Notes under the pieces: model-generated
Databases searched by the model: none
What the model saw: the letters and a program-made list of their open reading frames with translations, nothing else
Told to the model about the DNA's origin: nothing
Shown here: in pieces, positions 17,274-25,151 of the stretch
How positions within the stretch are numbered: the first letter of the stretch is position 1
Layout of the letters: the number at the start of each line of letters is the position of its first letter
Source of the DNA: Candidatus Microbacterium phytovorans
Lineage (GTDB): Bacteria; Actinomycetota; Actinomycetes; Actinomycetales; Microbacteriaceae
Direction of reading: 5' to 3'
NCBI GenBank assembly: GCA_029202445.1
Contig: CP119321.1
Location: 1,984,001 to 2,048,000 of the forward strand
Length of the DNA: 64,000 nucleotides
Translations under genes and position numbers: made by a program

Positions 17274-18761
17274 ATGACCCTCATCCGCCACCACATCGCC
17301 GGCACCGAAACCGGTGACGGCGCCCGCACCGGGACGGTGTTCGACCCCGCGACGGGTCGTCCGCAGCACGAGGTCGCCTTCGCTTCGGTCGCCGAGACCG
17401 AGGCGGCCGTCGCCGCGGCCGCCGCCGCCCTCCCCGCCTGGCGGGCGACGAGCCTGATCAAACGCGCCGACGTGTTCTTCCGCCTGCGCCACCTCCTCGT
17501 CGAACGCACCGACGAGCTCGCCGCGATCATCACGAGCGAGCACGGCAAAGTTCTCTCCGACGCCAAGGGCGAGATCAGCCGCGGGATCGAGAACGTCGAG
17601 TTCGCCGCGGGCCTGGTTCACCTGCTCAAGGGCGAGCACGCCGAGCAGGTCTCCCGCGGTGTCGACGTGCACTCCGTGAAGCAGCCCGTCGGCGTCGTCG
17701 CCTGCATCACCCCCTTCAACTTCCCCGTGATGGTGCCGCTGTGGATGACGGCATCCGCCATCGCGTGCGGCAACACGGTCGTGCTGAAGCCGAGCGAGAA
17801 GGACCCGTCGGCGGCCCTCTTCCTCGCGCGCCTCTACGAAGAGGCGGGCCTGCCCGCGGGTGTGCTGAACGTCGTCCAGGGCGACAAGGTCGCCGTCGAC
17901 ACGCTGCTCGACGCCCCCGCCGTGCGCGCGGTGAGCTTCGTCGGCTCGACGCCCATCGCCCGCTCGATCTACGCCCGCGCCGCCGAGAACGGCAAGCGCG
18001 TGCAGGCCCTCGGCGGCGCGAAGAACCACATGGTGGTCATGCCCGACGCCGACCTGGATGCCGCGGCGGACGCCGCCGTGTCGGCCGCCTACGGTTCGGC
18101 CGGCGAGCGCTGCATGGCCGTCTCGGTGCTGGTCGCGGTCGGCGACGGCGTCGCCGACGCGCTCGTGGCCAAGGTCGCCGAGCGTGTCGCGGCGCTGAAG
18201 ATCGGGCCCGGCACCGACCCCGAAAGCGAGATGGGGCCGCTCATCACGCGGGAGCACCGCGACAAGGTCGCCTCGTACGTCGCGGGCGCGCCGGGCGAAG
18301 GCGCCACGGTCGTCGTCGACGGCACGACTCAGAGCTTCGACGGCGACGGCTTCTTCCTCGGCGTCTCGCTCGTCGACCACGTGCGCCCCGGGATGAAGGT
18401 GTACGACGAGGAGATCTTCGGGCCGGTGCTGTCGGTCGTGCGGGTCGAGAGCTACGACGAGGCGGTGACGCTCGTCAACGACAGCCCCTTCGCCAACGGC
18501 ACCGCCGTCTTCACCCGCGACGGCGGAACGGCACGCCAGTTCGAGTTCGACATCGAGGTGGGCATGGTCGGCGTCAACGTGCCGATCCCCGTGCCCGTCG
18601 GCGCGTTCTCGTTCGGCGGCTGGCGCAACTCGCTGTTCGGCGATTCGCACATCTACGGCCCCGAGTCGATCCACTTCTACACCCGCAGCAAGGTGGTCAC
18701 CACCCGCTGGCCCGACCCCAGCGAGAGCCAGATCAGCCTCGGGTTCCCGAGCAACCACTGA
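17274..18761 (+). CDS. mmsA: CoA-acylating methylmalonate/malonate-semialdehyde dehydrogenase
   Basis: 495 residues, GGAGG upstream. Aldehyde dehydrogenase fold with ITPFNFPVMVPLWM, LKPSEKDP, FVGSTPIA and catalytic Cys280 in GSAGERCMA. The typical base Glu of hydrolytic ALDHs is replaced in the ALGGAKNH segment, as in MmsA. MmsA converts (methyl)malonate semialdehyde, CoA and NAD to propionyl- or acetyl-CoA, CO2 and NADH. Beside an omega-aminotransferase in a polyamine locus, a plausible substrate is malonate semialdehyde from beta-alanine, a spermidine breakdown product; that is inference. Confidence 0.9.
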   Translation: MTLIRHHIAGTETGDGARTGTVFDPATGRPQHEVAFASVAETEAAVAAAAAALPAWRATSLIKRADVFFRLRHLLVERTDELAAIITSEHGKVLSDAKGEISRGIENVEFAAGLVHLLKGEHAEQVSRGVDVHSVKQPVGVVACITPFNFPVMVPLWMTASAIACGNTVVLKPSEKDPSAALFLARLYEEAGLPAGVLNVVQGDKVAVDTLLDAPAVRAVSFVGSTPIARSIYARAAENGKRVQALGGAKNHMVVMPDADLDAAADAAVSAAYGSAGERCMAVSVLVAVGDGVADALVAKVAERVAALKIGPGTDPESEMGPLITREHRDKVASYVAGAPGEGATVVVDGTTQSFDGDGFFLGVSLVDHVRPGMKVYDEEIFGPVLSVVRVESYDEAVTLVNDSPFANGTAVFTRDGGTARQFEFDIEVGMVGVNVPIPVPVGAFSFGGWRNSLFGDSHIYGPESIHFYTRSKVVTTRWPDPSESQISLGFPSNH

Positions 18762-18840
18762 CCCGCGCCGCGTCGACTCGTCGCGCTCGCTGAACGACCG
18801 GCGACGGCGCTCGCCCGCTCACCCCGGAGAGGACCTCATC
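18762..18840. repeat. Diverged half-copy of the 60.9-kb repeat
   Basis: The gap between the dehydrogenase and aminotransferase contains gtcgactcgtcgcgctcg followed by ctgaacgaccggcga. This closely resembles the first half of the 141-bp repeat at 60862 (tcgactcgtcgctgcgctcc, ctcaacgaccggga). It ends with GGAGAGGACC, the ribosome-binding site of the next gene. Read as a decayed member of the same intercistronic family. Confidence 0.6.
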
Positions 18841-20211
18841 ATGACCGTCACCGACCCCGAGGCCGACGCGCTGGTACGCGCCGACGACCGCGGCCACGTC
18901 TTCCACTCGTGGAGCGCGCAGGCGCTCATCGACCCGCTCCCCGTGGCGGGCGGCGAGGGGGCGAGCTTCTGGGACTACCAGGGCAACACGTACCTCGACT
19001 TCTCGTCGCAGCTCGTGAACCTCAACCTCGGGCACCAGCACCCTGACCTCGTCGAGGCGATCCAGCGGCAGGCGGGCAGGCTCGCGACGATCCAGCCCTC
19101 GATGGCCAACGACGTGCGCGGCGACCTCGCCCGGCGCATCGCCGAGGTCGCCCCCGAAGGCATGAACAAGGTGTTCTTCACCAACGGCGGGGCGGATGCC
19201 GTCGAGAACGCCGTGCGGATGGCCCGCCTGTACACGGGCAAGCGCAAGGTGCTGTCGATGTACCGCAGCTACCACGGCAACACGAGCACCGCCATCTCGC
19301 TGACGGGCGACCCGCGGCGGTGGCCGAACGAGCCGGGCGACGGTTCGGTCGCGAAGTTCTTCGGGCCGTACGCGTACCGTTCGCCGTTCCACTCGACCTC
19401 GCCCGAGGAAGAGGCCGAACGCGCTCTCGCCCACCTCGAGCAGACCATCGTCCTGGAGGGCGCCTCCACGATCGGCGCGATCATCATCGAATCGGTGGTC
19501 GGCACGAACGGGGTGCTCGTCCCCCCGCCGGGATACCTGCCCGGCGTGCGCGCGCTGTGCGACAAGTACGGCATCGTCTACATCGCCGACGAGGTCATGG
19601 TCGGCTTCGGACGCATCGGCGAGTGGTTCGCCTTCCAGGCGTTCGACGTGACCCCCGACCTCATCGCCTTCGCGAAGGGCGTCAACTCGGGGTACGTGCC
19701 GCTCGGCGGCGTCGTCATCTCCGATGCCATCGCGGCGCACTTCGACACCGTCGCCTTCCCCGGCGGACTCACCTACTCGGGGCACCCGCTCGCGTGCGCC
19801 CCCGGCGTCGCCACGTTCGAGGTCTTCGCGCGCGACGGCATCCTGGAGCGGGTGCGCGACCTCGGCGAGCGCGTCGTCGCTCCGCGTCTGGCCGAGATCG
19901 CCGCCCGGCATCCGTCCGTCGGCGAGGTGCGCGGTCGCGGACTGTTCTGGGCGATCGAGCTCGTCGCCGACCTCGAGACGCGGGAGCCGCTCGTGCCGTT
20001 CAACGCGAGCGGAGCGGATGCCGCGCCAATGGCGGCGTTCGCCGCCGCGTGCAAGAAGGCGGGCCTCTGGCCCTTCACCCACTTCAACCGGGTGCACGTC
20101 GCTCCGCCGCTCGTGATCTCCGAGGACGACCTCGTCCGCGGGCTCGACATCATCGACCGCGCGCTCGACGTCGCCGACGAGGCGATGAAGGCGAGGACGC
20201 CCGCGGCATGA
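18841..20211 (+). CDS. Class III PLP aminotransferase (omega-amino acid type)
   Basis: 456 residues. It shows FFTNGGADAVENAVRMAR (PLP phosphate site), YHGNT, the Asp250 motif ADEVMVGFGR and the PLP-binding Lys279 in IAFAKGVNSGYVPLGG. Length and motifs match omega-amino acid:pyruvate (beta-alanine) and putrescine/GABA aminotransferases. It would pass an amino group from a terminal amine to pyruvate or 2-oxoglutarate, giving the semialdehyde used by the upstream dehydrogenase. The last codons overlap the next gene by ATGA. Confidence 0.9.
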   Translation: MTVTDPEADALVRADDRGHVFHSWSAQALIDPLPVAGGEGASFWDYQGNTYLDFSSQLVNLNLGHQHPDLVEAIQRQAGRLATIQPSMANDVRGDLARRIAEVAPEGMNKVFFTNGGADAVENAVRMARLYTGKRKVLSMYRSYHGNTSTAISLTGDPRRWPNEPGDGSVAKFFGPYAYRSPFHSTSPEEEAERALAHLEQTIVLEGASTIGAIIIESVVGTNGVLVPPPGYLPGVRALCDKYGIVYIADEVMVGFGRIGEWFAFQAFDVTPDLIAFAKGVNSGYVPLGGVVISDAIAAHFDTVAFPGGLTYSGHPLACAPGVATFEVFARDGILERVRDLGERVVAPRLAEIAARHPSVGEVRGRGLFWAIELVADLETREPLVPFNASGADAAPMAAFAAACKKAGLWPFTHFNRVHVAPPLVISEDDLVRGLDIIDRALDVADEAMKARTPAA

Positions 20212-21572
20212 TGGGCAACGGCGGCGTCTCTTTCTGGTGGCAGCAGCTCGGTCTTCCGTCGCCGCGGACGCCCCTGCCCGGCGACCGCGACGCCGACGTC
20301 GCCATCGTCGGCGCGGGATACACCGGCCTCTGGGCGGCCTACTACCTGAAGAAGCTCCAGCCCGATCTGCGTGTCGTCGTGCTCGAGCAGCGGTTCGCCG
20401 GGTTCGGTGCATCGGGTCGCAACGGCGGCTGGCTCACCAACAGCGTGACCGGCGGCCGCGCGCAGTACGGCCGTCAGGGCGGCGCGCGCCAGCAGGCGGC
20501 GATGAACGACACCGTCGACGAGGTGATCCGCGTCGCCGCCGCGGAGGGCATCGGCGCCGACATCCGCAAAGGCGGCGAGCTCAACGTCGCCCGTACCCCC
20601 GCGCAGCTCGCCCGGCTCACCGCCGCCCACGCCGACGACGCGTCCTGGCCTCACACCGATGTCGAGCTCTGGGGTCCGCGGCGCACGGCGGCGCACGTGC
20701 GTGTCGACGGCGCACTCGGTGGACTCTGGCATCCGCACTGCGCCCGGGTGCACCCGGCGAAGCTCGTCGTCGGGCTCGCGGCGGCCGTCGAGCGGCTCGG
20801 CGTGACGATCCACGAGGAGACGACCGTCTCGCGCATCGAGCCGGGACGGGCCGTCACCGACCGCGGCACGGTGCGCGCGACGCACGTGCTCCGCGCGACC
20901 GAGGGCTTCACGGCAGGGCTCGCCGGCCAGCACCGCACGTGGCTCCCGATGAACTCGTCGATGATCGTCACCGCCCCGCTTCCCGCGGCGGTGTGGGACG
21001 AGATCGGGTGGGCGGATGCCGCGACCCTCGGCGACTTCGCCCACGTGTACATGTACGCCCAGCGCACCGCCGACGATCGGATCGCGTTCGGCGGCCGCGG
21101 CATCCCCTATCGCTACGGGTCGCGCGTCGACACCGACGGCGGCACACAGGAGCGGACGGTGCGCGCCTTGACGTCGCTCCTGCGCGAGTTCTTCCCCCGC
21201 GCGGCGGAAGCCCCGATCGACCACGCCTGGTCGGGAGTGCTCGGCGTGCCGCGGGACTGGTCGGCGACCGTGGGCCTCGACCCCGCGACGGGTCTCGGCT
21301 GGGCCGGCGGCTATGTCGGCACCGGCGTGGCGACGACCAACCTCGCCGGCCGGACGCTGGCCGACCTCGTCCTCGGCCGCGAGACCGACATCGCCGCCCT
21401 CCCGTGGGTCGGTCGCCGTGCACGCCGATGGGAGGTGGAGCCCGTGAGATGGCTCGCCGTGCGCGGTCTCTACGCCGCCTACGGTGTCGCCGATCGACAG
21501 GAGCGCCGGGGCGGTACGCTGACATCGCCGTTGGCTCGCATCGCCGACGTCGTATCGGGGCGAGGCCACTGA
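20208..21572 (+). CDS. FAD-dependent amine oxidase, DAO family (PuuB-like), copy 2
   Basis: 454 residues from ATG 20208 (ATGA overlap; an adjacent ATG at 20211 is also possible). FAD motif ADVAIVGAGYTGLWAAYYL at 29-47, then GASGRNGGWLTN. The middle part has AHVYMYAQRTADDRIAFGGRGIPYRYGSR, and the C-terminal flavin-closing motif is GYVGTGVATTNLAGRTLADL. It belongs to the same broad family as the oxidase at 13715 but is clearly a different subgroup. Coupled with the aminotransferase, it probably oxidises an amine intermediate. Confidence 0.86.
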   Translation: MMGNGGVSFWWQQLGLPSPRTPLPGDRDADVAIVGAGYTGLWAAYYLKKLQPDLRVVVLEQRFAGFGASGRNGGWLTNSVTGGRAQYGRQGGARQQAAMNDTVDEVIRVAAAEGIGADIRKGGELNVARTPAQLARLTAAHADDASWPHTDVELWGPRRTAAHVRVDGALGGLWHPHCARVHPAKLVVGLAAAVERLGVTIHEETTVSRIEPGRAVTDRGTVRATHVLRATEGFTAGLAGQHRTWLPMNSSMIVTAPLPAAVWDEIGWADAATLGDFAHVYMYAQRTADDRIAFGGRGIPYRYGSRVDTDGGTQERTVRALTSLLREFFPRAAEAPIDHAWSGVLGVPRDWSATVGLDPATGLGWAGGYVGTGVATTNLAGRTLADLVLGRETDIAALPWVGRRARRWEVEPVRWLAVRGLYAAYGVADRQERRGGTLTSPLARIADVVSGRGH

Positions 21573-21603
21573 TACTCCTGTCAGTGACGATCGAGGAGAC
21601 ACC

Positions 21604-23424
21604 ATGACCACCATCGGCACCACGCGCGCGAGACTGCGCGCCGCCACCACCGTCGCGGCCATCGCTGCGCTGCTCGGAGCGCTCACGGCGGCGCCCGCTC
21701 AGGCGGACGATCCGGCGGACATGTTCTGCGAGGTGCCGGGGCAGGAGCTGGCCATCTCGCCCGTCTCGGGGCTCAGCGACGGGCAGGCGGTCACGTGGCT
21801 GTCGACCGTGAAGGGCACCGCCCCCACCACCTTCACCGGGGAGTACATCGGCAAGCTCGACAACGGTCTCGGGTATGACGCGTACGGCAACCCGCGCGAC
21901 CTCCTGCTCGTGCGACTCTCCGGCCCGGAGGTCGACGGCGCAGCGGGCACCCCCGCGGCGGGCGTGTGGGCCGGCGCGTCGGGATCGCCCGTCTACGACG
22001 CCGACGGCGCCCTCATCGGCGCCGTGTCGTACGGCTTCAGCTCGCTCGCCGACAATGTCGCCGGTGTCACGCCCGCCGCCTACATGAAGGCGATCGGCGA
22101 CCTGCCGCTGTCGCGCAGCCTCACGCTGTCGGCGCAGAAGAAGATCGCGACGCTCGCGGGCGAGCCCGCCCCCACGGCATCCTCGACGGCGTCGATCCGG
22201 CAGCTCCGCCCCGTGCGGGTGACCGTCGGCACGACGGCCGCGACGCTCGACGCCGTCGCCAGCCGCCTCTCGAAGGAGGTCGACGGGTACCGCCCGGTCG
22301 TCTCGCGCGGTCTCGCGATCGGCGGCGGAGCCGACGACGGAGCCGACTACCCCATCGTCACGGGCGGCAACATCGCCGTCTCCTACGGCTTCGGCGCGGT
22401 CGCGTCGGCCAGCATCGGCACGGTCACCGCCGTGTGCGGCGACGACGTCTACGCCTTCGGCCACCCCAACGAGCAGAACTCCGCGCTGTCGGTGAACATC
22501 CACGGTGCCTCCGCCGCGCGGATCGTCCCCGACCTCGGCCAGTCGTACAAGATGGTCAGCGCGATCGGCAAGGTGAAGGGCCACCTCGTGCAGGACCGCC
22601 TCGCCGGCATCCGCGGGGTCCTCGGCGCCGGCGCGCCGACCGTGCCGATCACCACGGTCAGCATCGCGGGGAGCAACACGAGCACGGCCGTCAGCCACAT
22701 CTCGGAGGAGCTCGTGCTCGCGCCGGCCGTCGCAGCCCAGCTCGGATCCGACGTGCTGCGCACCCTCGACAACGCCTGGGAAGGCACCGCGAAGGTGTCG
22801 TGGCGGATCGAGTACGAGCGCAACGGCCGCGTGTCCACGCTCCACAACGTCAACACGTACGCCAGCCGAGAGATGCTGTCCGAACTCGTCGGGTGGGACG
22901 TCTCCGAGGACATCGCACAGTTGCAGGCCAACCCCTTCGACGACGTCACGATCGTGAGCATCAAGGCGACGACGCGCTTCGCCGAGGGGTATCGTGCCGG
23001 CCGGGTGTCGGCGCTGCAGATCCGACAGTCCGGGACGTGGAAGAACGTCTCGCCGGGCAGCGTCATGAAGGCGACCCGTGGCAAGACGTACGACTTCCGC
23101 ACCGTGCTGAAGGCCGCTCCTGGCGCCGCCGGCGGCACGCAGTACGTGCCGTTCTCGGTCACGGTCCCCTCGACGGTGAAGCGGACGATGACCCTGACGG
23201 TGTCGCCGCCGGCCGAGCAGTGGGACGACCCGGTGATGGAGGCCGAGTCCTTCGACGAGCTGATCGCCGCGCTCAACGCCAACGCACGCGGCGACGTCGT
23301 GGAGAGGACCGCCTCCTACGTGAAGACCAACGGCATCCGGTCCTCGCGCACCATCCCGCTGCCGGCGCCCGTCATGATCGACGGCGGTACCCGCATCTCG
23401 TTCCAGCTGCAGGTCTCGCCCTAA
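21604..23424 (+). CDS. Secreted SpoIVB-like (S55) peptidase-domain protein
   Basis: 606 residues. A Sec signal peptide ends near AAPAQA (33), after a run of Ala/Leu. The mature N-terminal half has AGASGSPVYDADGALIGAVSYGF, matching the S55 serine-peptidase signature (Ser126 the presumed nucleophile), and later VYAFGHPNEQ, the conserved GHP motif of SpoIVB-like proteins. The C-terminal 200 residues are beta-rich and of unknown fold. SpoIVB cleaves a signalling protein at sporulation, but this organism group does not sporulate. GAGGAG precedes the ATG. It overlaps the TetR gene tail-to-tail by 4 bp. Confidence 0.82.
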   Translation: MTTIGTTRARLRAATTVAAIAALLGALTAAPAQADDPADMFCEVPGQELAISPVSGLSDGQAVTWLSTVKGTAPTTFTGEYIGKLDNGLGYDAYGNPRDLLLVRLSGPEVDGAAGTPAAGVWAGASGSPVYDADGALIGAVSYGFSSLADNVAGVTPAAYMKAIGDLPLSRSLTLSAQKKIATLAGEPAPTASSTASIRQLRPVRVTVGTTAATLDAVASRLSKEVDGYRPVVSRGLAIGGGADDGADYPIVTGGNIAVSYGFGAVASASIGTVTAVCGDDVYAFGHPNEQNSALSVNIHGASAARIVPDLGQSYKMVSAIGKVKGHLVQDRLAGIRGVLGAGAPTVPITTVSIAGSNTSTAVSHISEELVLAPAVAAQLGSDVLRTLDNAWEGTAKVSWRIEYERNGRVSTLHNVNTYASREMLSELVGWDVSEDIAQLQANPFDDVTIVSIKATTRFAEGYRAGRVSALQIRQSGTWKNVSPGSVMKATRGKTYDFRTVLKAAPGAAGGTQYVPFSVTVPSTVKRTMTLTVSPPAEQWDDPVMEAESFDELIAALNANARGDVVERTASYVKTNGIRSSRTIPLPAPVMIDGGTRISFQLQVSP

Positions 23425-24056
23425 CGACGCGGCGCGAGGTCGTCCGGGCTCACTCCGAGGAGCCCGGCGACCGCACGTGCCGTGAGAGCGCGACGGTCGG
23501 GATGCGCGTTCCACCGCACGAGCGAGTGGGCGTTCAACCCGTCGATCATCGCGAGCAGGTGCCACGCGATCGCCGCCTCGTCGCCCGGATCGAACACGCC
23601 GGCATCCATGCCCTGGCGCACCTCGCGCGCGATCGCGGTCTGCCAGGCGTCCATCTCGTCGCGCACGCGTGAGGCCAGCGCCTCCGAGCGCGCTCCCATC
23701 GCCCACGCCTGCACCCAGACGAGCGTGATGTCGTCGCGCGTGCCGTCGAGGAGGGTCTCCAGCAGGATGCCGAGGCGTCGCGCGGGCTCGTCGGCGGTGT
23801 CCAGGAGCGCCGCGACGTCGTGCCGCTCGGCCGCCACGAGCGCGCCGAAGGTGTCGGCGACGAGGTCGTCCATGCGCGGCGTGTAGTGGGCGACGAGGGC
23901 GGGGGCGACCGCCATGCGGGCGGCGACGGCGCGGAGCGTGACGGCATCCAGGCCCGCCTCGATCGCGATCGCTCGCGCCGCCTCGGCGACCTGAGTGCGG
24001 CGCTCGTCGGGAGACGTGCGTGCAGCGCGGGGGCGTGTAGTTGACGGGCCGGTCAT
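23421..24056 (-). CDS. TetR/AcrR family repressor (BetI-like)
   Basis: 211 residues. The N-terminal HTH is RTQVAEAARAIAIEAGLDAVTLRAVAARMAVAPALVAHYTPRMDDL (19-65). The C-terminal ligand domain has LDGTRDDITLVWVQAWAMGARSEALA and AWHLLAMIDGLNAHSLVRWN, which resembles the BetI/TetR_C_6 pattern. It is divergent from the deiminase operon, with a palindrome between them, so it most likely represses that operon and itself, released by an amine or amino-acid ligand. Confidence 0.88.
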   Translation of the reverse strand: MTGPSTTRPRAARTSPDERRTQVAEAARAIAIEAGLDAVTLRAVAARMAVAPALVAHYTPRMDDLVADTFGALVAAERHDVAALLDTADEPARRLGILLETLLDGTRDDITLVWVQAWAMGARSEALASRVRDEMDAWQTAIAREVRQGMDAGVFDPGDEAAIAWHLLAMIDGLNAHSLVRWNAHPDRRALTARAVAGLLGVSPDDLAPRR

Positions 24057-24077
24057 GTGGTCGGTACGCTCCCCTTG

Positions 24078-24093
24078 TTGATCGCTTGATCAA
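24078..24093. promoter_or_regulatory. TetR operator palindrome TTGATC-N4-GATCAA
   Basis: A perfect 6-bp inverted repeat (TTGATC at 24078-24083, GATCAA at 24088-24093) separated by GCTT lies between the divergent TetR gene and the deiminase operon. TTGATC/TTGATCAA occurs several times within 16 bp. Position and form fit a TetR-family operator overlapping both promoters. Confidence 0.65.
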
Positions 24094-24122
24094 TACTGTA
24101 GTCCGAACCGCGAGGAGATGCC

Positions 24123-25151
24123 ATGGCCTGGCGCATGCCCGCCGAGACGGCGCCCCACGAGCGCACCTGGATGACCTTCCCCGCCGAGGGCGAGACCCTC
24201 GGCGACACCGATGCGCTGCGCAGCGAGGGCTACGCGACGTGGGCGGAGGTCGCCGCCGCCGTGGCCCGGTTCGAGCCCGTGACGATGGTCGTCGATCCCG
24301 CCGAGCACGCGCGGGCGCGGCGCATGCTCCCGGGCGAGGTCGAACTCCTGGACGCGCCAGTCGACGAATTCTGGATGCGCGACTCCGGACCCACGTTCGT
24401 CGTGGACGAGACCGGCGTGCTCGGCGCCGTCGACTGGATCTTCAACGGCTGGGGCGCCCCGGCGTGGGCGTCGTGGCGGAAGTCCGCCGAGCACGCGCGC
24501 CTCGTCGCCGCCGCGACCGGCGCCGAGCTCGTGAGCTCGACCCTCGTGAACGAGGGCGGCGGCATCCACGTCGACGGCGAGGGCACCGTGCTCCTCACCG
24601 AGACGGTGCAGCTCGACCCCCGCCGGAACCCCTTCGCCGACAGGGCGCGGGTCGAGGCCGAGATGGCCCGCACCATCGGCGCCACGACCGCGATCTGGCT
24701 GCCCCGCGGCCTCACCCGCGACTACGACGACTTCGGCACCAACGGTCACGTCGACATCGTCGCGACGCTCGCCTCGCCCGGACGGCTCCTCCTCCACGAC
24801 CAGCGCGACCCGGACCACCCCGACCACGTCGTGACGTCCGAGCTGCGCGCCCTGCTCGCCGAGCAGACGGATGCCGCGGGCCGGCGTCTCGAGATCATCG
24901 ACCTCCCCGCGCCGGAGACCCTGCGCGACGGCGAGGGCTTCGTCGACTGGAGCTACGTGAACCACCTCGTCGTCAACGGCGGGGTGATCGCGTGCGGGTT
25001 CGGCGAGCCGCGCGCCGACGCGCGGGCCGTCGAGATCCTCGCCGCCGCCTACCCCGGTCGCGAGGTCGTCACGGTCGATGCGCGCCCCCTCTTCGCCCGC
25101 GGCGGCGGCATCCACTGCATCACACAGCAGCAGCCGGCGGTCGCCCCGTGA
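24123..25151 (+). CDS. aguA: Agmatine deiminase family protein
   Basis: 342 residues, GAGGAG before the ATG. Guanidine-modifying (pentein) family features: PHERTWMTFP at 11-20, EFWMRDSGPTFVVD with the substrate-binding Asp pair, EGGGIHVDGEGT, TNGHVDIVA with the catalytic His, and Cys332 in GGIHCITQQQP. The reaction is agmatine + H2O to N-carbamoylputrescine + NH3, but peptidyl- or free-arginine deiminases of the same family look alike. First gene of a TetR-controlled three-gene operon, coupled by GTGA to an amidase. Confidence 0.87.
   Translation: MAWRMPAETAPHERTWMTFPAEGETLGDTDALRSEGYATWAEVAAAVARFEPVTMVVDPAEHARARRMLPGEVELLDAPVDEFWMRDSGPTFVVDETGVLGAVDWIFNGWGAPAWASWRKSAEHARLVAAATGAELVSSTLVNEGGGIHVDGEGTVLLTETVQLDPRRNPFADRARVEAEMARTIGATTAIWLPRGLTRDYDDFGTNGHVDIVATLASPGRLLLHDQRDPDHPDHVVTSELRALLAEQTDAAGRRLEIIDLPAPETLRDGEGFVDWSYVNHLVVNGGVIACGFGEPRADARAVEILAAAYPGREVVTVDARPLFARGGGIHCITQQQPAVAP

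Noticed and set aside
15588..18758. A continuous 1056-codon minus-strand frame
   Set aside because: Only the part below 17192 matches PucR. The rest is antisense of the dehydrogenase gene and has acidic/His-rich nonsense typical of high-GC shadows.
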